64,000 nucleotides of DNA from Neisseria flavescens. Lineage in GTDB: Bacteria > Pseudomonadota > Gammaproteobacteria > Burkholderiales > Neisseriaceae. The stretch covers positions 1,302,001 through 1,366,000 of the forward strand of contig NZ_CP039886.1 of assembly GCF_005221285.1 (NCBI RefSeq), read 5' to 3'. The notes under the pieces were generated by a model that was not told the DNA's origin, made no database searches, and was given only the letters and a program-made list of their open reading frames with translations. Of this stretch, positions 17,976-27,294 are shown in pieces. The translations under genes were made by a program, and so were the position numbers. Numbering within the stretch: the stretch's first letter is position 1; each line of letters starts with the position of its first letter.

Positions 17976-19475
17976 GTGAATATTAAAACAAACACATATC
18001 TGGCCCTTGCTGTCCTCTCAGCTTCCCTGCTTTCAGGTTGCGACAAAGTCAGCACCTTTTTTGGCAAAGACGAAAACAAAGAACTCGTCCAACGCATAGA
18101 AACCAATACCGATGACGGAAAAGTCAGTATGTTGCTGCCCGACTTCGCCCAACTGGTGCAAAACGAAGGACAGGCAGTCGTCAATATTCAAGCGACACCG
18201 GCAAAACGCACTGCGACACCGGATGACGACCACGGCATGGACCTGAGCCAATTCCCCGACAACGATCCGTTTTACGAGTTCTTCAAACGCCTCGTTCCCA
18301 ACATGCCCGACATGCCGCAAGAAGATACCGAAAGCGACGCTTTGAATTTCGGTTCCGGCTTCATCATCAGCAAAGACGGCTATATCCTGACCAATACTCA
18401 CGTGGTTGCCGGCATGGGCAACATTAAAGTCCTGCTCAACGACAAACGCGAATACACGGCCAAACTGGTCGGCTCAGATGCCCAATCCGACGTTGCCCTC
18501 TTAAAAATCGAGCCGCAAGAAGACTTGCCGGTTGTCAAAATCGGCAATCCGAAAGATTTGAAACCGGGTGAATGGGTAGCCGCCATCGGCGCGCCTTTCG
18601 GCTTTGACAACAGTGTAACCTCCGGCATCGTCTCCGCCAAAGGCCGCAGCCTGCCGAATGAAAACTACACGCCGTTCATCCAAACTGACGTTGCCATCAA
18701 CCCCGGCAACTCAGGCGGCCCGTTATTCAACCTCCGTGGCCAAGTAGTCGGCATCAATTCGCAAATTTACAGCCGCAGCGGCGGTTTCATGGGCATTTCG
18801 TTTGCCATTCCGATTGATGTTGCCATGAATGTGGCCGATCAATTGAAAGCCAACGGCAAAGTCCAACGCGGCCAATTAGGCGTGGTTATTCAAGAAGTTT
18901 CTTATGATTTGGCCAAATCTTTCGGTTTGGACAAAGCAAGTGGCGCACTGATTGCCAAAATCATGCCGAACAGCGCAGCACAACAAGCCGGTTTGCAGGT
19001 TGGCGACATCGTACGCAAAGTGAACGGCGAAGAAGTCCGCGCTTCCAGCGATTTGCCTGTTATGGTCGGCTCGATTATGCCGGGTAAAGAAGTGACTTTG
19101 AGCATTTGGCGCGGCGGCAAACAAACCGATGTCAAAGTCAAACTTGGCAGCGCAGCCGAGCAAACGGAAACTTCTGCAAAAGAAGCCGAACACCCTCAAC
19201 ACGAAGGCGGCCATGACAGATTTACCGTTGAAAACGCAGGTGTTACCCTGCAGGTTGAAGACGCAGACGGCAAACAACGCTTAATCGTTCTGCGCGTTAG
19301 CGGAGCGGCCGAACGTGCCGGCCTCAAACGCGGCGACGAAATCATTGCCGTCAGCCAAATCAGCGTCAATGACGAATCCACTTTCCGTAGCGCATTGGAA
19401 AGCTCAGGCAAAAACGTACCGCTTTTGGTACAACGCGATGGCAATACTTTGTTCCTCGCGCTAAATCTGCAGTAG
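17976..19475 (+). CDS. DegP/DegQ (HtrA)-family periplasmic serine protease, lipoprotein
   Basis: 499 aa, starting at GTG 17976 with AAAAGGA 6-12 bp upstream. A signal peptide ending LLSGC gives a lipidated N-terminus, which differs from E. coli DegP/DegQ. The trypsin-like triad is visible: histidine in TNTHVVAG, aspartate in SDVALLKI and serine in NPGNSGGPLFN. Two PDZ domains follow (about residues 300-385 and 410-495). The protein degrades or refolds misfolded envelope proteins. Upstream sequence is AT-rich; it could hold an envelope-stress promoter, but I see no clear one. A MucD/DegQ role is inference. Confidence 0.94.
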   Translation: MNIKTNTYLALAVLSASLLSGCDKVSTFFGKDENKELVQRIETNTDDGKVSMLLPDFAQLVQNEGQAVVNIQATPAKRTATPDDDHGMDLSQFPDNDPFYEFFKRLVPNMPDMPQEDTESDALNFGSGFIISKDGYILTNTHVVAGMGNIKVLLNDKREYTAKLVGSDAQSDVALLKIEPQEDLPVVKIGNPKDLKPGEWVAAIGAPFGFDNSVTSGIVSAKGRSLPNENYTPFIQTDVAINPGNSGGPLFNLRGQVVGINSQIYSRSGGFMGISFAIPIDVAMNVADQLKANGKVQRGQLGVVIQEVSYDLAKSFGLDKASGALIAKIMPNSAAQQAGLQVGDIVRKVNGEEVRASSDLPVMVGSIMPGKEVTLSIWRGGKQTDVKVKLGSAAEQTETSAKEAEHPQHEGGHDRFTVENAGVTLQVEDADGKQRLIVLRVSGAAERAGLKRGDEIIAVSQISVNDESTFRSALESSGKNVPLLVQRDGNTLFLALNLQ

Positions 19476-19513
19476 TCCGATTTTTCAGACGGCATAATGA
19501 TGTGTTAGATGAT

Positions 19514-19550
19514 AAAATACCCATCTGTCAGAGGCGGTGGGTATTTTGTT
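19514..19550 (+). terminator. Intrinsic terminator after the DegP-like gene
   Basis: A 9-bp stem AAAATACCC / GGGTATTTT encloses a 16-nt loop and is followed by GTT. It is not DUS-based. Confidence 0.65.
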
Positions 19551-19608
19551 ATCCGTCTTCCAATTTAGGCCGTCTGAAAATATTTTACCGCTTATATACA
19601 ATATAATT

Positions 19609-21129
19609 ATGCAACTTATTAATTATTCAAATTCTATTTTATCCATCGTCCCGGCAGCCATCGCGCTCACCTTGGCCATTGCCACACGCCGTGTATTGCT
19701 GTCCCTGGGTGTCGGCATTATCGTCGGCTCATTCCTGCTGGTAGGCGGTAATCCACTCGATGCCTTGATTCACTTAAAAAACATGGCAGTCAGCCTGACT
19801 TGGGCGGACGGCGATTGGTCTTTGGGCAAACCCAAAATCCTGCTCTTTTTGGTGCTTTTGGGAATTTTCACTTCCCTGCTGACGCATTCCGGCAGTAATC
19901 AGGCATTTGCCGATTGGGCAAAACAGCACATCAAAGGCCGTCGCGGTGCGAAGCTGCTGACTGCCTGTCTGGTATTCGTTACCTTTATTGACGACTATTT
20001 CCACAGTCTTGCCGTCGGTGCGATTGCCCGCCCTGTAACTGACAAATTCAAAGTTTCCCGCGCCAAACTGGCTTACATCCTTGACTCCACTGCCGCGCCG
20101 ATGTGCGTTTTGATGCCGGTATCCAGCTGGGGGGCATCAATTATCGCTACTTTGGCCGGCCTTTTGGTAACCTACAACATCACAGACTACACACCAATAG
20201 GCGCATTCGTGGCCATGAGCCTGATGAATTACTACGCCGTCTTCGCGTTGATTATGGTGTTTGTTGTTGCCTGGTTCTCCTTCGACATCGGTTCTATGGC
20301 CCGTTTGGAACGCGCCGCTTTGAACGAAATTCATGATAAAACCGTTGAAACAGGCCATCCCAACGGCCGTGTATTTGCACTGATTGTGCCGGTTTTGGTA
20401 CTGATTGTCGCCACTGTTTCCGCCATGATTTACACCGGTGCACAAGCTTCTGAAACCTTCTCTTTGCTCAGTGCATTTGAAAATACCGACGTGAACACTT
20501 CCCTCGTGTTCGGCGGTACTTGCGGTGTATTGGCCGTCATCCTCTGCACCATCGGCACCATCAAAACCAGCGATTACCCTAAAGCCATTTGGCAGGGTAT
20601 CATTTCTATGCGCGGAGCCATTACCATCTTGATTTTGGCATGGATTATCAGCACCGTTGTCAGCGAGATGCACACCGGCGAATACCTCTCCACTTTGGTG
20701 GCAGGCAATATCCACGCAGGCTTCCTACCCGTGATTTTGTTTATGCTCGCAGGCGTGATGGCCTTCGCTACCGGCACAAGCTGGGGCACATTCGGCATCA
20801 TGTTGCCGATTGCCGCCGCTATGGCCGTCAAAGTCGAACCTTCGCTGATTATCCCTTGCATGTCTGCCGTAATGGCCGGTGCCGTATTTGGCGACCACTG
20901 CTCGCCGATTTCCGACACCACCATCCTCTCTTCTACCGGCGCACACTGTAACCACATCGACCACGTTACCTCGCAATTCCCTTACGCGCTGACCGTAGCC
21001 GCATCTGCTGCCACAGGCTACCTCGCACTGGGCATGACCGGCTCTGCGCCTTTAGGTTTTGTGGTAACCGGCATCGTGATGGTTGTGTTGATTTTTATCT
21101 TGAAAGACAAGAAAAAAGCAACTGCCTAA
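19609..21129 (+). CDS. NhaC-family Na+/H+ antiporter
   Basis: 506 aa from the ATG at 19609; the longer in-frame reading begins inside a DUS-rich leader and lacks membrane character. About eleven to twelve hydrophobic helices fill the protein. Family-typical elements are FVTFIDDYFHSLAVGAIARP (a charged segment within a membrane region), a STAAPMCVLMPVSSWGA segment and GAVFGDHCSPISDTTILSS. These match the Na+/H+ antiporter family PF03553, which includes transporters coupling Na+ with protons or organic acids. The substrate is inferred from family only. Confidence 0.88.
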   Translation: MQLINYSNSILSIVPAAIALTLAIATRRVLLSLGVGIIVGSFLLVGGNPLDALIHLKNMAVSLTWADGDWSLGKPKILLFLVLLGIFTSLLTHSGSNQAFADWAKQHIKGRRGAKLLTACLVFVTFIDDYFHSLAVGAIARPVTDKFKVSRAKLAYILDSTAAPMCVLMPVSSWGASIIATLAGLLVTYNITDYTPIGAFVAMSLMNYYAVFALIMVFVVAWFSFDIGSMARLERAALNEIHDKTVETGHPNGRVFALIVPVLVLIVATVSAMIYTGAQASETFSLLSAFENTDVNTSLVFGGTCGVLAVILCTIGTIKTSDYPKAIWQGIISMRGAITILILAWIISTVVSEMHTGEYLSTLVAGNIHAGFLPVILFMLAGVMAFATGTSWGTFGIMLPIAAAMAVKVEPSLIIPCMSAVMAGAVFGDHCSPISDTTILSSTGAHCNHIDHVTSQFPYALTVAASAATGYLALGMTGSAPLGFVVTGIVMVVLIFILKDKKKATA

Positions 21130-21142
21130 TTCAAAACCAATA

Positions 21143-21185
21143 TTCAGACGGCCTGAGATATTCCTACACTCTCAGGCCGTCTGAA
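21143..21185. terminator. DUS-pair terminator after the antiporter gene
   Basis: 16-bp arms TTCAGACGGCCTGAGA and the complement flank a short loop. Confidence 0.8.
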
Positions 21186-21226
21186 CATAACGATTATCCA
21201 ATATATACATTATTCAGGACAAAACA

Positions 21227-22312
21227 ATGAATACGCCTCATCTTCCACGCGGCCCTGTCATGGCCGATGTTGCCGCCTATCATCTGACCGAAGAAGAAAA
21301 ACAACGCCTGCTCGATCCTGCCGTCGGTGGCGTTATTTTGTTCCGCCGCAACTTTGAAAACGTCTCCCAGCTCAAAGCTTTGGTTCAAGAAATCAAAGCC
21401 GTCCGTACACCTGAACTCATCATCGCCGTCGACCACGAAGGCGGACGGGTTCAACGTTTTATTGACGGCTTCACCCGCCTACCGGCCATGAACGTATTGG
21501 GCGAAATTTGGGACAACGAAGGCAAAGAAGCCGCTTGCGCCCAAGCAGAACAAGTCGGCTGGGTTTTGGCAACCGAACTTTCCGCCTGCGGTATCGACCT
21601 ATCCTTCACGCCTGTATTGGATTTGGACTGGGGGCAATGCGCCGTCATCGGCAACCGTAGTTTCCACCGCGATGCCAACATCGTGACCCAGCTTGCCCTT
21701 GCCCTACAAAAAGGCCTGAACAAAGGCGGCATGAAATCTTGCGGCAAACACTTCCCCGGCCACGGCTTTGTCGAAGGCGACAGCCATCACGTCCTGCCTT
21801 GCGACGAACGCAGCCGCGAAGCGCTAGAAGCTGCCGACCTTATTCCCTTCCGCGCATTGAGCCAAGCAGGCATGGCCGCAGTCATGCCTGCCCACGTCGT
21901 ATATCCGCAAACCGACAACCAACCTGCCGGCTTCTCCGAAAAATGGCTGAAACAAATCTTGCGCCAAGAAATCGGATTTAACGGCGTTATCTTTTCAGAC
22001 GACCTGACCATGGAAGGCGCATGCGGTGTCGGCGGTATTAAAGAACGCGCCCGCCTTTCTTTTGAAGCAGGCTGCGATATTGTACTGGTGTGCAACCGTC
22101 CCGATTTGGTAGATGAACTGCGAGACGGTTTCCACGCACCGGCAAACGCCGATTTGGCAGCACGTTGGCAATACATGGCCAACACATTGACCGTACAAGA
22201 AGCTGCCGACATCATGGCAACCAAAGAATTCCAAGCCGCCCAACAGGCTACTGCCAAACTGGCAACACCAAAAGACATCGCAGGCGGTGTCAAAGTTGGC
22301 GAAGCATTCTGA
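21227..22312 (+). CDS. nagZ: Beta-N-acetylhexosaminidase
   Basis: 361 aa, a glycoside hydrolase family 3 enzyme of the cytoplasm. It removes N-acetylglucosamine from muropeptides taken up during peptidoglycan recycling. The signature KHFPGHG is at about residue 173, followed by DSHHVLP, whose histidine is the catalytic acid/base in this subfamily. The nucleophile aspartate lies in VIFSDDLTMEGA near residue 250. Substrate-site residues RVQRF are near residue 70. It lies alone between terminators. Confidence 0.95.
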   Translation: MNTPHLPRGPVMADVAAYHLTEEEKQRLLDPAVGGVILFRRNFENVSQLKALVQEIKAVRTPELIIAVDHEGGRVQRFIDGFTRLPAMNVLGEIWDNEGKEAACAQAEQVGWVLATELSACGIDLSFTPVLDLDWGQCAVIGNRSFHRDANIVTQLALALQKGLNKGGMKSCGKHFPGHGFVEGDSHHVLPCDERSREALEAADLIPFRALSQAGMAAVMPAHVVYPQTDNQPAGFSEKWLKQILRQEIGFNGVIFSDDLTMEGACGVGGIKERARLSFEAGCDIVLVCNRPDLVDELRDGFHAPANADLAARWQYMANTLTVQEAADIMATKEFQAAQQATAKLATPKDIAGGVKVGEAF

Positions 22313-22343
22313 TTCGAGGCCGTCTGAAACATTGACGGCAAAT

Positions 22344-22377
22344 AAAAAAGGAAGACTTGAAAAAGTCTTCCTTTTTT
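22344..22377. terminator. Strong bidirectional terminator between nagZ and the ABC permease
   Basis: A perfect 15-bp stem AAAAAAGGAAGACTT / AAGTCTTCCTTTTTT encloses a GAAA tetraloop. It works for both convergent genes and does not contain a DUS. Confidence 0.92.
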
Positions 22378-22387
22378 GTCTTCCTAA

Positions 22388-23134
22388 TTAATGATGTTTT
22401 ACGTTATAGCGACGTTCCAAACGTAAGAATACCCATCCTAATACACTCGTCAATACAAGATAAATCAATGCAACCGTATAAAGTGGCTCTTGGAATATCG
22501 AATACTGGCCAGTAATCGCTTTTTGAACAGACATAAGTTCAGGAACTGCAATAACAGACAGCAAAGAACTATCTTTCAAAAGCGTAATAAATTCACCTGC
22601 AAGTGGCGGCAACATACGGCGAAGAGCCTGAGGCAAAATCACATAACGCATCGCCTGAGTATAGGTCAGACCCAAAGAACGTGCGGCTTCCATTTGGCCT
22701 TTATCAATCGACTGGATACCGGCACGGAAAATCTCACAAACATATGCACCTGAGTTTGCAATCAAAGCCATTACACCCGCAATCAATGGGCCATAAGAAC
22801 GACGAAAATTAATTGCAGCTTCGCCGCTGATTAATGCACCATCGGTAGGATGTACAAAAAATGGGAAAATAACAAAAGCCCAAATAATAACTTGAGCAAG
22901 CAATGGCGTACCGCGGAACAACGCAACATACACAAAAGAAATCTTACGCAACACCCAAGCCAAGGCACGTATCGGCGCACCGGCTTTTTCAGGATTAACC
23001 AAACGCGCCAATGCCAGCAGCAAACCCAAAATTGAGCCGCCTGCCGTTGCAACCACTGTAATTCCCAGCGTCGCTAATACGCCGTAAAAAAACATCCAGC
23101 GGTATTCATAAATAATGTCAAAACGAAAATCCAT
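22388..23134 (-). CDS. Polar amino-acid ABC transporter permease (HisM/GlnP type)
   Basis: 248 aa from ATG 23134, preceded by GGAAGG; an upstream GTG/TTG extension is less likely. Four to five membrane helices are present. The cytoplasmic coupling loop EAARSLGLTYTQAMRYVILPQALRR is the EAA motif that contacts the ATPase. This places it in the His/Glu/Gln/Arg permease family. No ATPase or binding-protein gene is adjacent, which is unusual because these systems are nearly always encoded together. The partners must be elsewhere or lost. The 310 bp upstream hold no gene. Confidence 0.88.
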   Translation of the reverse strand: MDFRFDIIYEYRWMFFYGVLATLGITVVATAGGSILGLLLALARLVNPEKAGAPIRALAWVLRKISFVYVALFRGTPLLAQVIIWAFVIFPFFVHPTDGALISGEAAINFRRSYGPLIAGVMALIANSGAYVCEIFRAGIQSIDKGQMEAARSLGLTYTQAMRYVILPQALRRMLPPLAGEFITLLKDSSLLSVIAVPELMSVQKAITGQYSIFQEPLYTVALIYLVLTSVLGWVFLRLERRYNVKHH

Positions 23135-23349
23135 AACCCTTCCGTCGGTCAAAATCGGTAACTAATCCGAATATTTTTTAAAATGAAGCTTGATATTTTA
23201 CAAGAAAATACATTGCTTGAACGGTTTTTTGTTAAATTATTCCGTCCAACCCTGCTTTTTTTACATTTCCAATGAATTAAAGCCCTTTTCACCTTTCATC
23301 ATATAAGACATTTTCCGTATAAAAAACAAAGCGCAAACCCGACACAAAA

Positions 23350-23378
23350 TTGACCGAAACGCAAAAACAGCGGATAAT
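23350..23378 (+). promoter_or_regulatory. Candidate promoter for the U32 peptidase-like gene
   Basis: TTGACC (23350-23355) and GATAAT (23373-23378) are separated by 17 bp. The start site would be near 23385, before the DUS hairpin in the leader. Confidence 0.55.
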
Positions 23379-23398
23379 CCGCCCATTCTTCAAACATC

Positions 23399-23440
23399 TT
23401 TCAGACGGCCTTCCCTCTTTCCTTGAGGGCCGTCTGAAAA
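23399..23440. repeat. Inverted DUS pair in the leader of the U32 gene
   Basis: TTTCAGACGGCC and GGCCGTCTGAAA arms are separated by 17 bp and followed by CATTTTT. The pair lies between the candidate promoter and the ATG at 23462, where a terminator-like hairpin could attenuate. Confidence 0.7.
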
Positions 23441-23461
23441 CATTTTTAAAAAGCATAAAAC

Positions 23462-24817
23462 ATGAAAGCACCCGAACTCTTATTGCCCGCCGGCGGCCTC
23501 GAACGCATGCGCGCCGCCTACGACTACGGCGCAGATGCCGTTTACGCCGGCAGCCCGCGTTACTCCCTGCGCGCCCGCAACAACGAATTTGCCAAACTTG
23601 ATGTTTTAGAACAAGGCATTAAAGAAGCGCACGAGCGCAACAAAAAATTCTTTTTGACCGTCAACACCCTGCCGCACAACTCCAAACTCAAAACCTTTGT
23701 TTCCGATATGGAGCCCTTGATTGCCATGAAACCCGACGCGCTGATTATGGCGGATCCGGGTTTGATTATGACCGTGCGCGAAAAATGGCCGGAGATGCCG
23801 ATCCACCTGTCCGTTCAGGCAAACACCACCAACTATTGGGGCGTGAAATTCTGGCAGAACATCGGCGTTGAACGCATCATCCTGTCGCGCGAATTGAGTA
23901 TGGAAGAAATCGCCGAAATCCGCCAAGAATGCCCCGACATCGAACTCGAAGTCTTCATCCACGGCGCATTGTGCATCGCCTACTCCGGCCGTTGCCTGCT
24001 TTCCGGCTATTTCAACCACCGCGACCCCAACCAAGGCACATGCACCAACTCCTGCCGCTGGGACTACAAAGTCCACAATGCCACTGAAAGCGATGCAGGC
24101 GATGCCCAGCTTCTGCAAGGTTTCAACTTTGAAAAAGCCCAAGAAGAAGCCAATCAAAACTTCGAAGGCATCAACGGTCAGAAACGCCACCCCTACGCCG
24201 ACAAAGTCTTCCTGATTGAAGAATCCAACCGACCAGGCGAGATGATGCCGATTATGGAAGACGAACACGGCACCTATATCATGAATTCCAAAGACCTGCG
24301 CGGTATCGAAGTCGTCGAAAAACTCGCCAAAATCGGTGTGGACAGCCTCAAAGTCGAAGGCCGCACCAAGTCGCTCTACTACGTCGCCCGCGTCGCCCAG
24401 TCCTACCGCAAAGCGATTGATGACGCCGTTGCAGGCCGTCCGTTTGATTACAGCCTATTGAGCGAACTCGAAGGCCTCGCCAACCGCGGCTACACCAGCG
24501 GCTTCCTCGAACGCCACCAAACTCAGGATTACCAAAACTACCTGACCGGTCATTCCATCGCCAAACAAAGCCAATATGTCGGCCACGTTACCGAAATCGA
24601 TGAAAACGGCTGGGCGACCATCGAAGTCAAAAACCGCTTTGCCATCGGCGATTCACTCGAAATCATCCACCCAAGCGGCAACCAAACCATCAAATTGGAA
24701 CAAATGACCCGTAAAGGCCAGCCTGTCGATGTTGCCCCAGGCAACGGTATTCAGGTCAAAATCCCTAACATGCAGGGCAAAGAAAAAGCCTTGGTTGCGC
24801 GGATTATGAATCCTTAA
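23462..24817 (+). CDS. yegQ: U32-family protein YegQ/TrhP (tRNA 5-hydroxyuridine modification)
   Basis: 451 aa. The N-terminus ELLLPAGGLERMRAAYDYGADAVYAG and the block EVFIHGALCIAYSGRCLLSGYF...CTNSCRWDY are hallmarks of peptidase family U32. The four cysteines there are the proposed cluster ligands. DSLKVEGRTKSLYYVARVA is the second conserved block. In E. coli YegQ (TrhP) works in prephenate-dependent 5-hydroxyuridine formation at tRNA position 34; peptidase activity is doubtful. It is longer than YhbU-type relatives, and its C-terminal OB-like domain is present (VGHVTEIDENGWATIEVKNRF). Confidence 0.9.
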   Translation: MKAPELLLPAGGLERMRAAYDYGADAVYAGSPRYSLRARNNEFAKLDVLEQGIKEAHERNKKFFLTVNTLPHNSKLKTFVSDMEPLIAMKPDALIMADPGLIMTVREKWPEMPIHLSVQANTTNYWGVKFWQNIGVERIILSRELSMEEIAEIRQECPDIELEVFIHGALCIAYSGRCLLSGYFNHRDPNQGTCTNSCRWDYKVHNATESDAGDAQLLQGFNFEKAQEEANQNFEGINGQKRHPYADKVFLIEESNRPGEMMPIMEDEHGTYIMNSKDLRGIEVVEKLAKIGVDSLKVEGRTKSLYYVARVAQSYRKAIDDAVAGRPFDYSLLSELEGLANRGYTSGFLERHQTQDYQNYLTGHSIAKQSQYVGHVTEIDENGWATIEVKNRFAIGDSLEIIHPSGNQTIKLEQMTRKGQPVDVAPGNGIQVKIPNMQGKEKALVARIMNP

Positions 24818-24830
24818 GCGTCAACAAAAT

Positions 24831-24862
24831 AAAGGCCGTCTGAAAGTTTCAGACGGCCTTTT
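24831..24862. terminator. Bidirectional DUS-pair terminator (yegQ / hemC)
   Basis: AAAGGCCGTCTGAAA and TTTCAGACGGCCTTT are separated by a single base, between convergent genes. Confidence 0.88.
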
Positions 24863-24880
24863 AAAATTATCTATACTGTT

Positions 24881-25816
24881 TTAAGCCTGTTCTTGCAATA
24901 CGGCGGCAATCAATTCTTCCGCACCATCATCTGCCAGTTTTTTGGCAACTGCACGACCCAAGGCATCGGCGTATTCGGCAGGGGCTTGCGCGTCCGCCTG
25001 TAAAATGACCGAACCGTCAGGATGACCGACCAAACCGCGCAAGGTCAGCAAGCCGTTTTCTTCAGTGCAATATGCGGCCAGCGGCACTTGGCAGCTTCCG
25101 CCCAAAGCACGTGCCAAAGCGCGTTCTGCCGTCACGCAGGCGTGTGTGGTATCGTGGTTCAAAGGCTTTAAGACTTCGTACAAATCTTCGCGGTGCGCGG
25201 CAATTTCGATACCCAACGCGCCTTGTCCGGCGGCAGGCAGGCTGTCGGATTCCGACAAAATCATGCGGATGCGTTCGTCCAATTCCAGACGCTGTAAACC
25301 GGCGGCGGCCAAAATAATCGCGTCGTATTCGCCGTTATCGAGTTTGGACAACCGGGTTTGCACATTGCCGCGCAGGGGTTTAATCACCAAATGCGGATAG
25401 CGCGCGCGCAACTGGGCTTCGCGGCGCAAGCTGGATGTGCCGACGATGGCGCCTTTGGGCATTTCTTCCAGACGCGCGTATTGGTTGGACACAAATGCGT
25501 CAAACGGATTGGCGCGTTCGCCGATTGCCGCAAGCGCGAAACCTTCAGGCAAATCCATCGGTACGTCTTTAATCGAATGCACGGCCAAGTCAGCCCGACC
25601 ATCATACAAAGCCTGTTCCAACTCTTTGACAAACAAGCCTTTACCGCCGACTTTTGACAAAGTTCTGTCCAAAATCCGGTCGCCGCGCGTGGTCATGCCC
25701 AAAATCTCGACTTCGCAATCGGGATACAGGGCTTTCAGACGGCCTTGGATATGTTTTGCCTGCCACATGGCAAGCAGGCTTTCGCGACTGGCGATAACGA
25801 GTTTTTTCGGGTTCAT
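24881..25816 (-). CDS. hemC: Porphobilinogen deaminase (hydroxymethylbilane synthase)
   Basis: 311 aa from the ATG at 25816 (MNPKKLVIASRES), where the family begins; the longer reading adds 14 unrelated residues. It polymerises four porphobilinogen units. Motifs are SRESLLAMWQ at the N-terminus, GRADLAVHSIKDVP near residue 80 with the catalytic aspartate, GTSSLRREAQL near residue 127, and the dipyrromethane-carrying cysteine in LGGSCQVPLAAYC near residue 240. It lies convergent to yegQ and divergent from ybeY. Confidence 0.97.
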   Translation of the reverse strand: MNPKKLVIASRESLLAMWQAKHIQGRLKALYPDCEVEILGMTTRGDRILDRTLSKVGGKGLFVKELEQALYDGRADLAVHSIKDVPMDLPEGFALAAIGERANPFDAFVSNQYARLEEMPKGAIVGTSSLRREAQLRARYPHLVIKPLRGNVQTRLSKLDNGEYDAIILAAAGLQRLELDERIRMILSESDSLPAAGQGALGIEIAAHREDLYEVLKPLNHDTTHACVTAERALARALGGSCQVPLAAYCTEENGLLTLRGLVGHPDGSVILQADAQAPAEYADALGRAVAKKLADDGAEELIAAVLQEQA

Positions 25817-25934
25817 AATGGTTGCCTGAAAGATGGAAAACGGCATGAAGTCTATCATATTTTGGGCGGTTTTTCAGACGGCATGAGGATGAATATGTTA
25901 TATTTACGCCTAAAAACCCAACTTTCCGGACAAC

Positions 25935-26450
25935 ATGAAACGCGCCAAACAATATCCTTTTTTATCCTTACAGCGGCAACGTTTTCATCTGAACTTTGAA
26001 AACGCCTCAACCGCAGCCGACCTTCCGAGCGAACGCGACTTCTACCGCTGGGTGTGGTCTGCCTTGAAAAACGAATACCGCCGCGCAGACATCAGCCTGA
26101 TTCTTCTGGACGAAGAAGAAGCCCGCGCCTACAACCGCGACTACCGCGGCAAAGATTACGCCACCAATGTCTTGAGTTTCGCGCTCAACGAAGGTGAAAT
26201 CCTGCCCGACCAGTTTTCAGACGGCCTGTATGGCGATTTGGTGATTTGTCCGCAAGTGGTTTTGAAAGAAGCCGCCGAACAAGGCAAAACACCCGAGCAG
26301 CATTTTGCCCACCTGACCATACACGGTACTTTACACCTGATGGGCTACGACCATATCGAAGACGATGAAGCCGAAATAATGGAAGCCGAAGAAATCCGCC
26401 TGATGCTGGCGGCAGGCTTCCCCAACCCCTACCAAGAGGACGAATATTAA
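25935..26450 (+). CDS. ybeY: Endoribonuclease YbeY
   Basis: 171 aa. It is a zinc-dependent single-strand endoribonuclease active in 16S rRNA 3' maturation and ribosome quality control. The metal site HxxxHxxxxxH is visible in TIHGTLHLMGYDHIEDDEAE near residue 125. The other family block is DYRGKDYATNVLSFAL around residue 75. It is followed one base later by corC, matching the ybeY-ybeX pairing of other proteobacteria. The N-terminal ~20 residues are slightly longer than usual; the ATG at 25935 is the first available. Confidence 0.96.
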   Translation: MKRAKQYPFLSLQRQRFHLNFENASTAADLPSERDFYRWVWSALKNEYRRADISLILLDEEEARAYNRDYRGKDYATNVLSFALNEGEILPDQFSDGLYGDLVICPQVVLKEAAEQGKTPEQHFAHLTIHGTLHLMGYDHIEDDEAEIMEAEEIRLMLAAGFPNPYQEDEY

Positions 26451-26451
26451 A

Positions 26452-27294
26452 ATGGACGATACGCAGTCGAAACCCAAGTTTTTCGAACGTCTAATCTCCC
26501 GACTTACCGGCGAGCCAGACTCCGCCGAAGACGTATTGACCCTGTTGCGCCAAGCGCACGATCAGGAAGTTTTTGACGCCGACACACTGACCCGGCTGGA
26601 AAAAGTATTGGACTTTGCCGAGCTGGAAGTGCGCGATGCGATGATTACGCGCAGCCGCATGAACGTATTGAAAGAGAACGACAGCATCGAGCGCATCACA
26701 GCCTACGTCATCGAAACCGCCCATTCGCGTTTCCCCGTCATCGGCGAAGACAAAGACGAAGTTTTGGGTATTTTGCACGCCAAAGACCTGCTCAAATATA
26801 TGTTCAACCCCGAGCAGTTCCACCTGAAATCCGTCTTGCGCCCTGCCGTTTTCGTTCCCGAAGGCAAATCTTTGACCACCCTTTTAAAAGAGTTCCGCGA
26901 ACAGCGCAACCACATGGCGATTGTCATCGACGAATACGGCGGCACATCCGGCTTGGTCACCTTTGAAGACATCATCGAGCAAATCGTCGGCGAAATCGAA
27001 GACGAGTTTGACGAAGACGACAGCGCCGACAATATCCATGCCGTTTCTTCCGAACGCTGGCGCATCCACGCGGCTACCGAAATCGAAGACATCAACACCT
27101 TCTTCGGTACGGAATACAGCAGCGAAGAAGCCGACACCATCGGCGGCCTGGTCATTCAAGAGTTAGGACACCTGCCCGTACGCGGCGAAAAAGTCATCAT
27201 CGGCAGCCTGCAATTTACTGTTGCACGTGCCGACAACCGCCGTCTGCACACCCTGATGGCCACACGAATTAAAGAAAACACGGATAAACCATGA
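26452..27294 (+). CDS. corC: CorC/HlyC-family CBS-domain protein
   Basis: 280 aa with no membrane segment. Two CBS domains lie at about residues 60-185 (the first around VIETAHSRFPVIGEDKDEVLGILHAKDLL). A C-terminal transporter-associated domain lies at about residues 200-275 (EIEDINTFFGTEYSSEEADTIGGLVIQELGHLP). The motif MAIVIDEYGGTSGLVTFEDIIEQIVGEIEDE is typical of YbeX/CorC, linked to magnesium/cobalt efflux and to ribosome maturation together with YbeY. It is co-transcribed with ybeY (1 bp apart) and overlaps metN by 4 bp, so ybeY-corC-metN-metI is one transcription unit. Confidence 0.93.
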   Translation: MDDTQSKPKFFERLISRLTGEPDSAEDVLTLLRQAHDQEVFDADTLTRLEKVLDFAELEVRDAMITRSRMNVLKENDSIERITAYVIETAHSRFPVIGEDKDEVLGILHAKDLLKYMFNPEQFHLKSVLRPAVFVPEGKSLTTLLKEFREQRNHMAIVIDEYGGTSGLVTFEDIIEQIVGEIEDEFDEDDSADNIHAVSSERWRIHAATEIEDINTFFGTEYSSEEADTIGGLVIQELGHLPVRGEKVIIGSLQFTVARADNRRLHTLMATRIKENTDKP

